Shown here piece by piece: positions 36,286-44,894 of a stretch of 64,000 nt of DNA. The stretch covers positions 248,001-312,000 of the forward strand of contig NZ_BMGR01000005.1 of the NCBI RefSeq assembly GCF_014640295.1, read 5' to 3'. The notes beneath the pieces were generated by a model. The model saw only the letters and a list, made by a program, of their open reading frames with translations. It was not told the origin of the DNA and did not search any database. Each line of letters begins with the position of its first letter. Within the stretch, counting starts at the first letter, position 1. The position numbers were made by a program, and so were the translations under genes. The stretch is from Paenibacillus abyssi. Its GTDB lineage: Bacteria; Bacillota; Bacilli; Paenibacillales; Paenibacillaceae.

Positions 36286-36440
36286 TTATCCATTGCTTTC
36301 CGTGGCTACTTCATCTCTTGAACTCGCAGTCATGATCGTTACGCCTTCACCAAGTGTAGATTCATTACTATTTACAACCGGTGATTCACCAAATTTGCCC
36401 GAATAACAGCAGTCCAAAATGATTATTTTATATTTACATC
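36286..36440 (-). pseudogene. Fragment of a caspase-like (peptidase C14) protein
   Basis: Minus-strand codons read KYKIIILDCCYSGKFGE and later GEGVTIMTASSRDEVATE, ending with a stop at 36286. DCCYSG carries the catalytic Cys of bacterial caspase-like proteases, and TASSRDE is the next conserved strand. Neither the His half nor the rest of a gene is present. Bacterial caspases often act as effectors of defence systems, so this may be a leftover of an older defence gene. Bases 36102-36285 and 36441-36719 show no gene. Confidence 0.68.
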
Positions 36441-36719
36441 TTGATTTATTTGCACATCACCTCTTTCCATATAAATATATTAGTCATTCAAGATTATCTC
36501 CGATTCATCAATTATATTCGAAATAATTCGCCAAATAATTTCAATTCCCTTCCATTTCCTGAAAATTTTCTCCTCATAAAGAAGGCCCAAACGCTGACTA
36601 GCTTAGGCTCTAACACTCTTAATTTAATAGGTGAATTCAGCTCTTAACTACTACTTCCTTACTAGTAACACACAGCACTCCACATGTGCCGATGTTTTAT
36701 GTAGATTTGGAATCGTGGT

Positions 36720-36742
36720 CTTGTAGACATGTTGTCTACAAG
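36720..36742. repeat. Inverted repeat with GTCTAC motifs near the right island border
   Basis: CTTGTAGACA and TGTCTACAAG form a perfect 10-base inverted repeat around TGT. Two more GTCTAC copies follow within about 45 bases (36775 and 36785 area). Clustered short repeats beside an att-like core are typical of recombinase arm-binding sites; this function is a guess. Confidence 0.4.
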
Positions 36743-36809
36743 ATTACCGTCAATAATCACCACTTTTTTGATGTCTACGATCGGTCTACTAAACTGCCTA
36801 TAAAAAGGC

Positions 36810-36834
36810 AAAAACCCGCTCCAGGAGCGGGTTT
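36810..36834 (-). terminator. Rho-independent terminator after the ssrA-like 3' end
   Basis: AAAACCCGCTCC pairs perfectly with GGAGCGGGTTTT; the minus strand continues with TTTGCC and TTTTTAT. It follows the ssrA-3'-like sequence exactly as a tmRNA terminator would, although the tmRNA body is missing. It may also end rlmD transcripts. Confidence 0.8.
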
Positions 36835-36840
36835 TCAGTA

Positions 36841-36870
36841 TGGAGGCGATGGGAGTCGAACTCCTGTCCC
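36841..36870 (-). repeat. ssrA (tmRNA) 3'-end-like sequence, right copy
   Basis: The minus strand reads GGGACAGGAGTTCGACTCC followed by CATCGCCTCCA, the T-arm and acceptor strand of a tmRNA. It shares GTTCGACTCC and TCGCCTCCAT with the left copy at 16632. The upstream sequence to 37017 lacks a tag-peptide frame or the 5' GGGGRCG half, so only the 3' end is present. This is the pattern left by a mobile element that integrates at ssrA. Confidence 0.65.
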
Positions 36871-37017
36871 AATAATTGAAAACTCCTGATTCGCTAGGGA
36901 TCTCCAATTAATCTATTAATTTCGTCAACAATCAGTCAACTCTATCATTTTTAATCTTCTGTTTCATATATTCATCCCATCTGTACTACTCCCCAAACCC
37001 GCTCCACCACTGCAATC

Positions 37018-38538
37018 TCAGCCTTCTGTACCATTCCACACCAACAGAGCCACAGATTCTACGTGAACGGTATGTGGAAACATATCCACCGGCTGAACCT
37101 CTACCGTCCGGTACCCGCCGTCCTCCAGCACCCGCAAGTCCCTTGCAAGTGTCGAGGGGTTGCATGACACATAGACCACCCGCTCCGGGCGCATCTTCAG
37201 GATCGTGTCGAGCAGCGCCTGATCGCAGCCCTTGCGCGGCGGGTCGACGACGATGACGTCGGGCACGATGCCTTCCTCGCGCCAGCGCGGGATGACGACC
37301 TCGGCCAGCCCCGCTTCGAACGAAGCATTATCGATGCCGTTCAATACGGCATTGCGCTTCGCATCTTCAATTGCCTCGGGAACGATCTCCACGCCATACA
37401 CTTGTCCGGCCTGCCGCGCCAGAAACAACGAGATCGTGCCGATACCGCAATACGCGTCGATAACGGTCTCTTTACCGGTCAATCCGGCATACTCCACAGC
37501 TTTGCGGTACAATGCCACAGTCTGCGCAGGATTCACCTGATAGAACGAACGCGCAGAGATCGCGAAGCGAATGCCGTCCAGCTCATCATAGATGACTTCA
37601 TTGCCCCACAGCACTTTGGTCTCATCACCGAAGATAACGTTTGTTTTCTTCATATTTATATTCTGCACGATACTCTTCACATTCGGCAGAGCGGCACGGA
37701 TGCCTTCCACCCAGCGCTCAACCTGCGGGATCTTCTTGCCATTCGTGACGAGAACGACCATCGTCTCATCGCTGACGAAGCCGATCCGCACGACAACGTG
37801 GCGCAGCAGGCCGCCACCGCTCTCTTCATCGTAAGCCGTGACGCCAAGCTCGCTGCCGATCCGCTTCACGATCCGCACCGCTTCATCATTGCGTTCATGC
37901 TGGATCAGGCAGGCATCCATGTCGATGATCCGGTGCGAACCGCGCGCATAGAATCCGCCTACTAATCTGCTGCCTTCCGCCGGCGTCCCATCCACATATC
38001 CGCCATCTGCACCGCCATCCAACGCGGCCATCGCCATGCCGATCGGCACCTGCGCCTTATTGCGGTAACGCCAAGGCTCGTCCATCCCCAAGGTGTCGTG
38101 TACAATGACTCCCGGCCCGGCTTCGCTGCCACTCAAGCCATCTGCACTCCGCCCCTCAGCCAACACTTCCCCGGCTCCATCGCTCTTGCCGCCGGTCACT
38201 TTAAGCTTCCCGATCCGCTCGAGGTTATCGATGACATGCTGCCGCTTCCAGCGCAGCTGTGCGGCATAATCCATATGCTGCAGCTGGCAGCCGCCGCACT
38301 GCTTGTAGATCTCGCACGGCGCGGCTACGCGGTCCGGGCTCGTCGTGATCATCTCCAGCAGCTTGGCATAACCGTACTGCTTCTTCACCTTCAGCACCTT
38401 CGCCAACACCCGCTCGCCCGGCAGCGCGCCCTGTATAAAAAGGGTAAAGCCGTCCACACGGCCTACCCCTTCTCCGTCGTGTGTCAAACCGATGATGTCG
38501 GTTGTGACGATATCATTTTTACTCACTGGTATGCTCAT
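37018..38538 (-). CDS. rlmD: 23S rRNA (uracil-5-)-methyltransferase RumA/RlmD-like
   Basis: 506 residues. An N-terminal TRAM domain (residues 10-65) is followed by an iron-sulfur motif (CEIYKQCGGC, near 75), the SAM-binding core (DAYCGIGTISLFLA near 365) and the catalytic Cys in YVSCNPSTLARDL near 457. It has an unusual Gly/Asp-rich insertion near residues 125-150. B. subtilis RlmCD (YefA) methylates U747 and U1939. Its last codons are duplicated at 16521-16596, which makes the 3' end a likely integration site. Confidence 0.93.
   Translation of the reverse strand: MSIPVSKNDIVTTDIIGLTHDGEGVGRVDGFTLFIQGALPGERVLAKVLKVKKQYGYAKLLEMITTSPDRVAAPCEIYKQCGGCQLQHMDYAAQLRWKRQHVIDNLERIGKLKVTGGKSDGAGEVLAEGRSADGLSGSEAGPGVIVHDTLGMDEPWRYRNKAQVPIGMAMAALDGGADGGYVDGTPAEGSRLVGGFYARGSHRIIDMDACLIQHERNDEAVRIVKRIGSELGVTAYDEESGGGLLRHVVVRIGFVSDETMVVLVTNGKKIPQVERWVEGIRAALPNVKSIVQNINMKKTNVIFGDETKVLWGNEVIYDELDGIRFAISARSFYQVNPAQTVALYRKAVEYAGLTGKETVIDAYCGIGTISLFLARQAGQVYGVEIVPEAIEDAKRNAVLNGIDNASFEAGLAEVVIPRWREEGIVPDVIVVDPPRKGCDQALLDTILKMRPERVVYVSCNPSTLARDLRVLEDGGYRTVEVQPVDMFPHTVHVESVALLVWNGTEG
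37030..37085 (-). repeat. Right copy of the rlmD 3'-end direct repeat
   Basis: This 56-base part of the intact rlmD gene matches 16539-16594 in the same orientation with about eight differences. It defines the right border of the putative 20-kb island. It is part of the working gene, as expected when an element inserts into a gene end and restores it. Confidence 0.72.
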
Positions 38539-38731
38539 ATGAACGCTCCGATATCAATTTTGCACCATGCTGCAAGTTTTACTATTTCGCTTTATTTTCA
38601 CTCAATCCGCTTACTCGTACTCTATTTCCTGTTATCTTACCTGACCGCTTGCGCGCAGTCCGCTCTTTCCTTCTTTGTCTATCACGAAAGCTCCACTTCC
38701 ATATCCCCGAAAACTCCGTCCCTCTGCCTCA

Positions 38732-39646
38732 TTAATGATAAGAAGAAGCCCCCGACTCATCCACGAAGATCGGCAGATGTGACGGCAGCACCTTGAACGC
38801 GCACGGCAGCGTGCCGCCGTATTCGCCGTCCAGATTCAATTGCACATAACCCGGTGTCGTGATCTTCAGCTCGTTCGTCTGAAAATGCAGGATATGCGGG
38901 TCGTTCAGATGCTCGCCGCGCAGCGCCATCGAGGCGATCCGGATAAACTCCGGAAGATTGCATTTCTTCAACACAACGACATCGAACAATCCGTCCTGCA
39001 GGCTCGCTTCCGGTGCCAGCTTCTCGAAGCCGCCTACGGAGTTGCTGTTGCAGATGAGGAACAGCATGACCTCTTCGTGGATCTCCTCGATTCCGTTAGC
39101 CTGAATGCGCAGCTCGGTAGGCCGCAGCCGCGTCATTTTCTCCAGGCCCTTCATATAGTAGGCCAGTTGGCCGATCATCGTCTTCAGTTTGCTAGGCACC
39201 TCATACGTCAATTCGGTCAAGGAACCGCCGCCGGCAATATTCACAAAATACCGGTTGTTCGCCTTGCCTATATCAATCGTGCGCGTATACTGCTGGATGA
39301 TCAGATCGCACGCATATTCCCAATGCTTCGGGATGCCCAGCGCCCGGGCAAAATCATTGGTCGTTCCCAGCGGCAGGATGCCCAGCGGCGGCCGATGTTC
39401 GCGCTCCGCCATTCCGTTGATAACCTCATACAACGTGCCGTCTCCTCCCGCAGCGATGATCATGTCGAAGCTCCGCTCAACCGCGTCGGCAGCAGCCAAT
39501 GTCGCATCGCCTTCTCCGGATGTCGCATGACAGCTTGTTTCGATGCCGCCCAGCTCTAGCCGCTGCAGAATATCCGGCAGTCGCCGTTTCATCTCTTCTC
39601 TTCCCGAAGTCGGGTTATAAATCAATCTTGCCCGTTTAATGGCCAT
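38732..39646 (-). CDS. dgkB: Diacylglycerol kinase, DagK/YegS family
   Basis: About 304 residues from the ATG at 39646 (MAIKRARLIYNPTSG); a start six codons earlier is possible. The catalytic-domain motif AAGGDGTLYEVINGM is near residue 70, LGILPLGTTNDFAR near 95, and the C-terminal lipid-binding part contains LDGEYGG. B. subtilis DgkB recycles diacylglycerol from lipoteichoic acid synthesis into phosphatidate. It lies 13 bp after the cbiX-like gene. Confidence 0.88.
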   Translation of the reverse strand: MAIKRARLIYNPTSGREEMKRRLPDILQRLELGGIETSCHATSGEGDATLAAADAVERSFDMIIAAGGDGTLYEVINGMAEREHRPPLGILPLGTTNDFARALGIPKHWEYACDLIIQQYTRTIDIGKANNRYFVNIAGGGSLTELTYEVPSKLKTMIGQLAYYMKGLEKMTRLRPTELRIQANGIEEIHEEVMLFLICNSNSVGGFEKLAPEASLQDGLFDVVVLKKCNLPEFIRIASMALRGEHLNDPHILHFQTNELKITTPGYVQLNLDGEYGGTLPCAFKVLPSHLPIFVDESGASSYH

Positions 39647-39677
39647 TTCATCGCTACCCCCCACACATATGAGCTCT

Positions 39678-40457
39678 TTATTCCACCATTAACCCTTCCA
39701 GCCACTCCGCAATCTGCCGCTCCATCCATCGCGAAGCGAATGCATTCGGCAGAATGGCCCTGCCGTTATATCGATAATCCTGACCGACCAGCCGCTCTGG
39801 AATGACTGTCCCTGTAAAATATCCCACGCTCAAGAACAGCGGCACCACAATCACCGCCTGCTCCGGATGCTTACGCTGCATCGCGCGCATGACGCAGGCC
39901 GCTTGATTCGGCAGCAGCATCGCCGACTCCGCCCGCGCGAATCCGCCCAAGCTGCGCACGCGTTCAGCGAGCAGCCGCATGCCGCTGCGCCAGCGCCCGT
40001 AGAATACCGCTTCCTTGCTGCCGTGCGCCACGAGCAGGATCGACTCCCTCTCCGGCGCAGCAGACAAATCCTTAATATTGTGCAGCAGCAGCTGCGCAAT
40101 CTCCGGATCATCATCGATCGGCTGACCCATATGAATACTGGCTTGCCGAATCGTGAACCGCTCGAGGTCGCCCTCCCGCTGCTCTGACACCGGCGCAAGC
40201 CCGAATGCCTGACCGATATCGTCAATATGCGTACTGCCGGAAGACACAAACAGCGGAAGCACGTAGATGTCCGTTACGCCTTCCGCCTCTAATTGGTCAA
40301 TACCATCTTGAATAAGCCGCCCCTCGACAATCTCGAGAAACGAGGATACGATCGGTACTCCCGCCGGGCAGCGCACTTCCTGCACTGCGGCGTCAACCAG
40401 GTCCACCCACTGCGCCTCACGCGAACCGTGACTGATAACAAGCACGCCGGGTTTCAT
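39678..40457 (-). CDS. CbiX/SirB-type sirohydrochlorin chelatase
   Basis: 259 residues in two CbiX-type halves. The first has VLVISHGSREAQW with the metal-binding His at the N-terminus, and the second has ILLVAHGSKEAVFYGRW near residue 140. Such class II chelatases insert Co or Fe into sirohydrochlorin for cobalamin or siroheme synthesis. No other siroheme or cobalamin gene is nearby, so the metal is not clear. It ends 20 bp before dgkB. Confidence 0.85.
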   Translation of the reverse strand: MKPGVLVISHGSREAQWVDLVDAAVQEVRCPAGVPIVSSFLEIVEGRLIQDGIDQLEAEGVTDIYVLPLFVSSGSTHIDDIGQAFGLAPVSEQREGDLERFTIRQASIHMGQPIDDDPEIAQLLLHNIKDLSAAPERESILLVAHGSKEAVFYGRWRSGMRLLAERVRSLGGFARAESAMLLPNQAACVMRAMQRKHPEQAVIVVPLFLSVGYFTGTVIPERLVGQDYRYNGRAILPNAFASRWMERQIAEWLEGLMVE

Positions 40458-40461
40458 CGGA

Positions 40462-40752
40462 TTAGCGCCCCAACCGCTCTAACGCTAATTTGTAACCGTC
40501 GTTGCCGTAGTTCAGGCAGCGCTTCACGCGGGAGATCGTCGCGGTGCTCGCGCCGGTCTCCGCCTCTATCTGATTATATGTACACCCTTTTCCGAGCATA
40601 CGTGCTACTTCCAACCGCTGTGACAGCGATTGAATCTCATTGACCGTGCACAGATCGTCAAAAAATATATAACATTCCTCCACTGTCTTAAGCGTCAGTA
40701 CCGCCTCGAACAGTTGATCGATTGCTTTATCATCAAGCTTTTTAAGCTGCAT
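40462..40752 (-). CDS. yerC: YerC/YecD family TrpR-like regulator
   Basis: 96 residues. The TrpR-like helix-turn-helix shows as EIQSLSQRLEVARML and then GASTATISRVKRCLNYG. This is a short, well-conserved family of Bacillota, of unclear target. Its start is at or next to the divergent vrrA-like gene region, so the two may share a control region. Confidence 0.93.
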   Translation of the reverse strand: MQLKKLDDKAIDQLFEAVLTLKTVEECYIFFDDLCTVNEIQSLSQRLEVARMLGKGCTYNQIEAETGASTATISRVKRCLNYGNDGYKLALERLGR

Positions 40753-40940
40753 TGCAAGTCACCCCTATGAGAACTGATATTCCTTTATTGTATCGATTTT
40801 ATGCCTATTATTCAAGCATTACCGTATTCACGCTTTACAGGATAAAAGGAAATATTCATTTCCTGCCGAATCGGGACATTCGTCCAATCCTTATGTTTGC
40901 CCACCACATACAGTATATAAAAAAAAGGGTTGTGATCCGT

Positions 40941-41441
40941 TTGAATTATCGCTCGAACCCGTCCGTGAGAAGCTTCTCCCAGCCATTCACCGGACAGCAG
41001 ACATACCCTGGCGCTGCCGATTCCTTCTTCGGCGGAGGCGGCGGTTCATCGCTGACGCCCACACAGGCGATGCCCACTCAGCTCTCGCCGGTCGGCATGC
41101 CTGAAGTGATCCCGGCTGCGACAGGCACCGGCGCGGCCGCCGGCAGCGGTTTTTCATTAAAGAACCTCAACGATCTCAAAGGCATCATCGATCGTATGGG
41201 CGGCATAGACGGCATTATCAACACCATGGGCAAGGTACAAAAAGTGGTAGCCGGCGTACAGCAGATCGCGCCAATGGTCAAATTGATTATGGGCTCCTTT
41301 GGCAAGAAGGGCGCTGCGGCCAAATCCGGTGGCGATGATTGGAGCCCGCCAAGGCGCAGAAGGCGCCGCCGCAGACGCGGTTCCGGCTCGACCAGACGCA
41401 GAAAGGGCCCAGACAGAAGGCGCAGAAGAGGCCGCCGATAG
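40941..41441 (+). CDS. VrrA/YqfQ-like protein with Arg-rich tail
   Basis: Probably starts at the TTG at 40941 or the GTG at 40932; an open frame upstream to 40752 lacks support. A low-complexity N-terminal half (Gly, Pro, Thr) precedes a hydrophobic-repeat region (FSLKNLNDLKGIIDRM and GGIDGIINTMGKVQKVV), like the C-terminal part of VrrA/YqfQ spore proteins. The last 35 residues are almost all Arg, Lys, Ser and Gly. VrrA-type proteins are linked to the spore coat. A hairpin terminator follows. Confidence 0.65.
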   Translation: MNYRSNPSVRSFSQPFTGQQTYPGAADSFFGGGGGSSLTPTQAMPTQLSPVGMPEVIPAATGTGAAAGSGFSLKNLNDLKGIIDRMGGIDGIINTMGKVQKVVAGVQQIAPMVKLIMGSFGKKGAAAKSGGDDWSPPRRRRRRRRRGSGSTRRRKGPDRRRRRGRR

Positions 41442-41460
41442 TCAATTCACTTATCTTAAC

Positions 41461-41492
41461 GACAAAAACCCGCATCCGTCGGGTTTTTCGTC
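41461..41492 (+). terminator. Terminator of the vrrA-like gene
   Basis: GACAAAAACCCG pairs with CGGGTTTTTCGTC around a short loop, followed by a T-containing stretch. It separates the vrrA-like gene from the fructose operon. Confidence 0.8.
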
Positions 41493-41537
41493 ATTCCTCC
41501 ACATATCCATTCACAAGTTGGACAAGTTATGCTCATA

Positions 41538-41648
41538 TGATCATAAACTTCCACCAGAAAGCGCTTTACAACATAAAAATGATCATATATAATCATATTC
41601 AAGAACAAACAGTCACATTCATTCCCGAAAATCACGAAAATGATCATA
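41538..41648 (+). promoter_or_regulatory. Fructose operon control region: three TGATCATA boxes and a cre site
   Basis: TGATCATA occurs at 41538-41545, 41580-41587 and 41641-41648, spaced 42 and 61 bases, close to whole helical turns for the first pair. A further AATCATAT half box follows the second. The sequence AGAAAGCGCTTTACA (41556-41570) between the first two fits a CcpA cre. DeoR-type regulators often bind such repeated boxes, so these are probably FruR operators. Confidence 0.65.
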
Positions 41649-41682
41649 CATGAGCATTTCCGAGCAAAGGAGAAGTTCCCCT

Positions 41683-42468
41683 ATGTTATATGAAGAAGAA
41701 CGCAAACAGAAAATCGCGGACTACGTACAGATGAACGGCCGCGCATCAGTTCAACAATTAGCCCAACACTTTCAAGTATCCGAATCGACCGTACGCAGAG
41801 ACTTGAGGGATTTGGAAGAGGAACAGTTTCTCCGCAGAACGCACGGCGGTGCAGTCGCACTACAAAATGACAACATCGAACCTCCATTCGTGGAAAAGGA
41901 AGACCGCTTTCAGCAGCAGAAGCTGGCGATTGCAAGAGCCGCGGCGAAGCTGATCCAGGAAGGAGATACGATTCTTCTCGACTCCGGCACAACGACGTAT
42001 CATCTAGCCAAGCTGCTCAAGGGCTTCCAGCAGTTGACCGTTGTGACCAATTCGGTCATGGTCGCGCAGGAGCTGGCCAGCCAGAAAAACATCGAGCTGA
42101 TGCTCACCGGCGGAACGCTCCGCCCCGAGACGCTTGCCATGGTCGGGCCTTTGGCAGAGAGGGCTATCGAATCGCTTCATGTGGACAAAGCGTTCATCGC
42201 AACCAACGGCATCGATCCGGGCATTGGCCTCAGCACACCGAATATGATCGAAGCCGCAGTGAAGAACCGGATGGTTCATTCCGCGAAGCAAGTCATTTTA
42301 CTGGCGGACCACAGCAAGTACGGCAGAGTATCCTTTGCCCGTGTGGCCCCATTATCCGATATTGATCACTGCATTATAGACGACGGGATCTCGGTGGAAG
42401 CCGTCAACACCATTGAAGCGACGGGTGTCAACGTCATCTTGGCTCCGAATGGAGGTGACTCGCTATGA
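41683..42468 (+). CDS. fruR: DeoR-family fructose operon repressor FruR-like
   Basis: 261 residues from the ATG at 41683, which has AAAGGAG 9 nt upstream; an earlier ATG at 41650 has no such site. The DeoR helix-turn-helix shows as VQQLAQHFQVSESTVRRDL, and the sensor domain contains LDSGTTTYHLAK and the FIATNGID segment. Its stop overlaps the start of fruK (ATGA). Fructose 1-phosphate is the usual effector. Confidence 0.92.
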   Translation: MLYEEERKQKIADYVQMNGRASVQQLAQHFQVSESTVRRDLRDLEEEQFLRRTHGGAVALQNDNIEPPFVEKEDRFQQQKLAIARAAAKLIQEGDTILLDSGTTTYHLAKLLKGFQQLTVVTNSVMVAQELASQKNIELMLTGGTLRPETLAMVGPLAERAIESLHVDKAFIATNGIDPGIGLSTPNMIEAAVKNRMVHSAKQVILLADHSKYGRVSFARVAPLSDIDHCIIDDGISVEAVNTIEATGVNVILAPNGGDSL

Positions 42469-43412
42469 AGCAGCACTCACCTGTCATTACCGTCACGCTC
42501 AACCCCGCCTTGGATAAGACCGTTACGATCGAGCGTTTTGAATACGGCGGATTGAACCGGATTAAAGACATGCGCACCGATGCAGGCGGCAAAGGCATCA
42601 ACGTCGCCAAAGTATTGAAGCAATTCTCGCTTGATGTTACCGCAATGGGATTGATCGCCGGCTTTCAAGGCCAAGTGATTCAGGAAAAACTGAAAAAGCT
42701 TGGCATCCGCTCTGTCTTTCTCGACACGGAAGGCGAGACCCGGACCAACCTCAAGGTTGTCGACGAGCAAACCAAGCAGACAACAGAATTAAATGAACCC
42801 GGCATTACCGCGCAAAGCAGCAAGCTGCAGGACTTTATCGCCCGCTTCGAAGCGGAGCTGAGCAGCGCTTCCCTCGCCGTTCTGGGGGGAAGCCTCCCGC
42901 CCGGCACGCCGGCGGATTATTACGGCACACTGATCGAGAGTGCGAAGAACAAGCAGGTACGCACCATTCTTGATGCCGACGGCGAGGCGCTGAAGCAAGG
43001 CATTGAAGCGATCCCATTTGCGATCAAGCCGAATATTCACGAATTAGAAATGCTCACCGGCAGGACGTTTACGACCGACGAGCAGATCATCTCAGCCGCC
43101 GGAGCGCTGATCGAGCGTGGCATCGAATATGTCGCCGTATCGATGGGCGGCGAAGGCTCCTTACTGGTCAGCCGTACAGAGGCAGTTAGGGCAAGGCCCT
43201 TCCCGATCACGCCGATGAGCACGGTTGGCGCGGGAGATTCCATGGTTGCGACACTTGTCTACTGCTTCCTGCAGGAGCTCTCGCTGGAGCAAACGGCCAG
43301 ATGGACGTCTGCGGCCGGCACGATTACCGCTTCCAAGCCGGGAACGCAGGTATGCTCGCTGCCAGAGGTCCAGGCTCGAATTGATGATGTCATCATTAAA
43401 CGTTATCCATAA
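42465..43412 (+). CDS. fruK: 1-phosphofructokinase
   Basis: 315 residues, PfkB family. Family signatures are TDAGGKGINVAKVL near residue 40 and TPMSTVGAGDSMVA near 250, which holds the catalytic Asp. It converts fructose 1-phosphate to fructose 1,6-bisphosphate. Its start overlaps fruR by 4 bases, so the two are coupled. Confidence 0.94.
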   Translation: MKQHSPVITVTLNPALDKTVTIERFEYGGLNRIKDMRTDAGGKGINVAKVLKQFSLDVTAMGLIAGFQGQVIQEKLKKLGIRSVFLDTEGETRTNLKVVDEQTKQTTELNEPGITAQSSKLQDFIARFEAELSSASLAVLGGSLPPGTPADYYGTLIESAKNKQVRTILDADGEALKQGIEAIPFAIKPNIHELEMLTGRTFTTDEQIISAAGALIERGIEYVAVSMGGEGSLLVSRTEAVRARPFPITPMSTVGAGDSMVATLVYCFLQELSLEQTARWTSAAGTITASKPGTQVCSLPEVQARIDDVIIKRYP

Positions 43413-43442
43413 AGAAACGCCTAATAAGAGGAGGATCAAGTC

Positions 43443-44816
43443 ATGAAAAAAATACTTGCCGTCACCGCCTGTCCGACAGGTGTCGCCCATACTTACATGG
43501 CTGCGGAGTCGCTGATTAAAGCGGCAAAGGCGAATGACATTTCATTGAAAGTAGAAACTCGCGGTGCAGTCGGCGTAGAAAACGAGTTCACTGATCAGGA
43601 GATCGCTGAAGCGCATGCGATCATTGTCGCCGCAGATACGGATGTGCTGGAAAGCCGCTTCGAAGGCAAGCCTGTTGTGAAGGTCCCGGTCGCCCAAGCG
43701 ATCAAGAACCCGGCCGGCCTGCTGGAGGAAGCACTGAACAAGGAAGCCGCCGCCCCTGCCGACTTAGGCAAGCAAGTTGAAGAGGCGAAGGCGAAGCGCA
43801 GCGCTTCCCGCACAGGCGCATACAAACATCTGATGACGGGTGTATCCGCGATGCTGCCGCTCGTTGTTGCCGGCGGACTGTTAATCGCCTTCTCCTTCTT
43901 CTTCGGTATAGATGCCGGTGCGGAAGAAGGAACAATAGGAGCCGCATTAAGCACAATTGGCGGCGCCGCATTCACCTTAATGATTCCCATTCTTGCCGGA
44001 TTTATCGCCTTCTCGATCGCAGAGAAGCCGGGTATGGCGCCAGGCCTGATCGGCGGCGCACTCGCAGCTTCCACCGGGGCAGGTTTCCTCGGCGGGATCG
44101 CGGCCGGATTCATCGCCGGTTACACAGCGAAGTATCTGAAGCAGTTCATCAAGCTGCCCCGCAACCTGGAAGGCCTGAAACCGATCATGCTGATCCCGCT
44201 TCTCGCCTCGGCCATTACCGGCTTACTGATGGTCTATGTCGTTGGCAAACCGGTTGGCGCAGCAATGACCGGATTGACGAACTGGTTGACATCGCTTGGC
44301 TCTACAAATGCAATTCTGCTCGGTTTGCTGCTGGGCGCCATGATGGCGTTTGATATGGGCGGCCCGCTGAACAAAGCGGCTTACACCTTTGCAGTCGGCC
44401 TGCTCGCAAGTGATATCTATGGTCCGATGGCTGCCGTAATGGCTGCCGGTATGACACCGCCGCTTGGCCTGTGGCTGGCTACGCTGATCGCGAAGAACAA
44501 GTTTACAAAAGAAGAAGTCGATGCCGGTAAAGCGGCGTCCGTACTCGGGATTTCCTTTATCACAGAAGGCGCAATTCCGTTCGCTGCAGGCGACCCCCTC
44601 CGGGTTATTCCATCGATCATGGTCGGCTCAGCAGTTACAGGTGCATTATCGATGTTCTTTGGCGCTACACTGCGCGCGCCGCACGGCGGGATCTTCGTGC
44701 TTCCGATTCCGAATGCGGTCGGTCAATTGGGCATGTACTTCCTGGCGATCGTGATCGGAACCGTAGTCACCGCCCTGATGCTGGCCCTGCTCAAAAAACC
44801 GTTAGTGAAAAACTGA
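43443..44816 (+). CDS. fruA: Fructose PTS enzyme IIBC
   Basis: 457 residues. The N-terminal IIB domain (1-100) has the phosphocysteine in [15 protein letters not shown] (Cys-10), and the C-terminal IIC domain (about 120-457) has 8-10 membrane helices and the family segment [14 protein letters not shown]. Unlike B. subtilis FruA it lacks a fused IIA, which is encoded separately downstream. It takes up fructose as fructose 1-phosphate. Confidence 0.93.
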   Translation: MKKILAVTACPTGVAHTYMAAESLIKAAKANDISLKVETRGAVGVENEFTDQEIAEAHAIIVAADTDVLESRFEGKPVVKVPVAQAIKNPAGLLEEALNKEAAAPADLGKQVEEAKAKRSASRTGAYKHLMTGVSAMLPLVVAGGLLIAFSFFFGIDAGAEEGTIGAALSTIGGAAFTLMIPILAGFIAFSIAEKPGMAPGLIGGALAASTGAGFLGGIAAGFIAGYTAKYLKQFIKLPRNLEGLKPIMLIPLLASAITGLLMVYVVGKPVGAAMTGLTNWLTSLGSTNAILLGLLLGAMMAFDMGGPLNKAAYTFAVGLLASDIYGPMAAVMAAGMTPPLGLWLATLIAKNKFTKEEVDAGKAASVLGISFITEGAIPFAAGDPLRVIPSIMVGSAVTGALSMFFGATLRAPHGGIFVLPIPNAVGQLGMYFLAIVIGTVVTALMLALLKKPLVKN

Positions 44817-44894
44817 TTCCACGCTATAATTACAGGTAATTATATGATAGGGGAGCGTAATCTCCCCTCCCTAACCAAAAGGAGGAAATAAACC

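Noticed and set aside
36662-36907. Minus-strand open frame of 81 codons
   Set aside because: It runs through the ssrA-like end, a terminator and an inverted repeat, so it is not a likely gene.
36841-37017. A complete tmRNA gene
   Set aside because: Only the T-arm and acceptor 3' end are present; no 5' half and no tag-peptide frame can be found upstream.
40752-40940. N-terminal extension of the vrrA-like frame
   Set aside because: The extra residues are not like the family, and the segment overlaps the probable promoter region of the divergent yerC gene.
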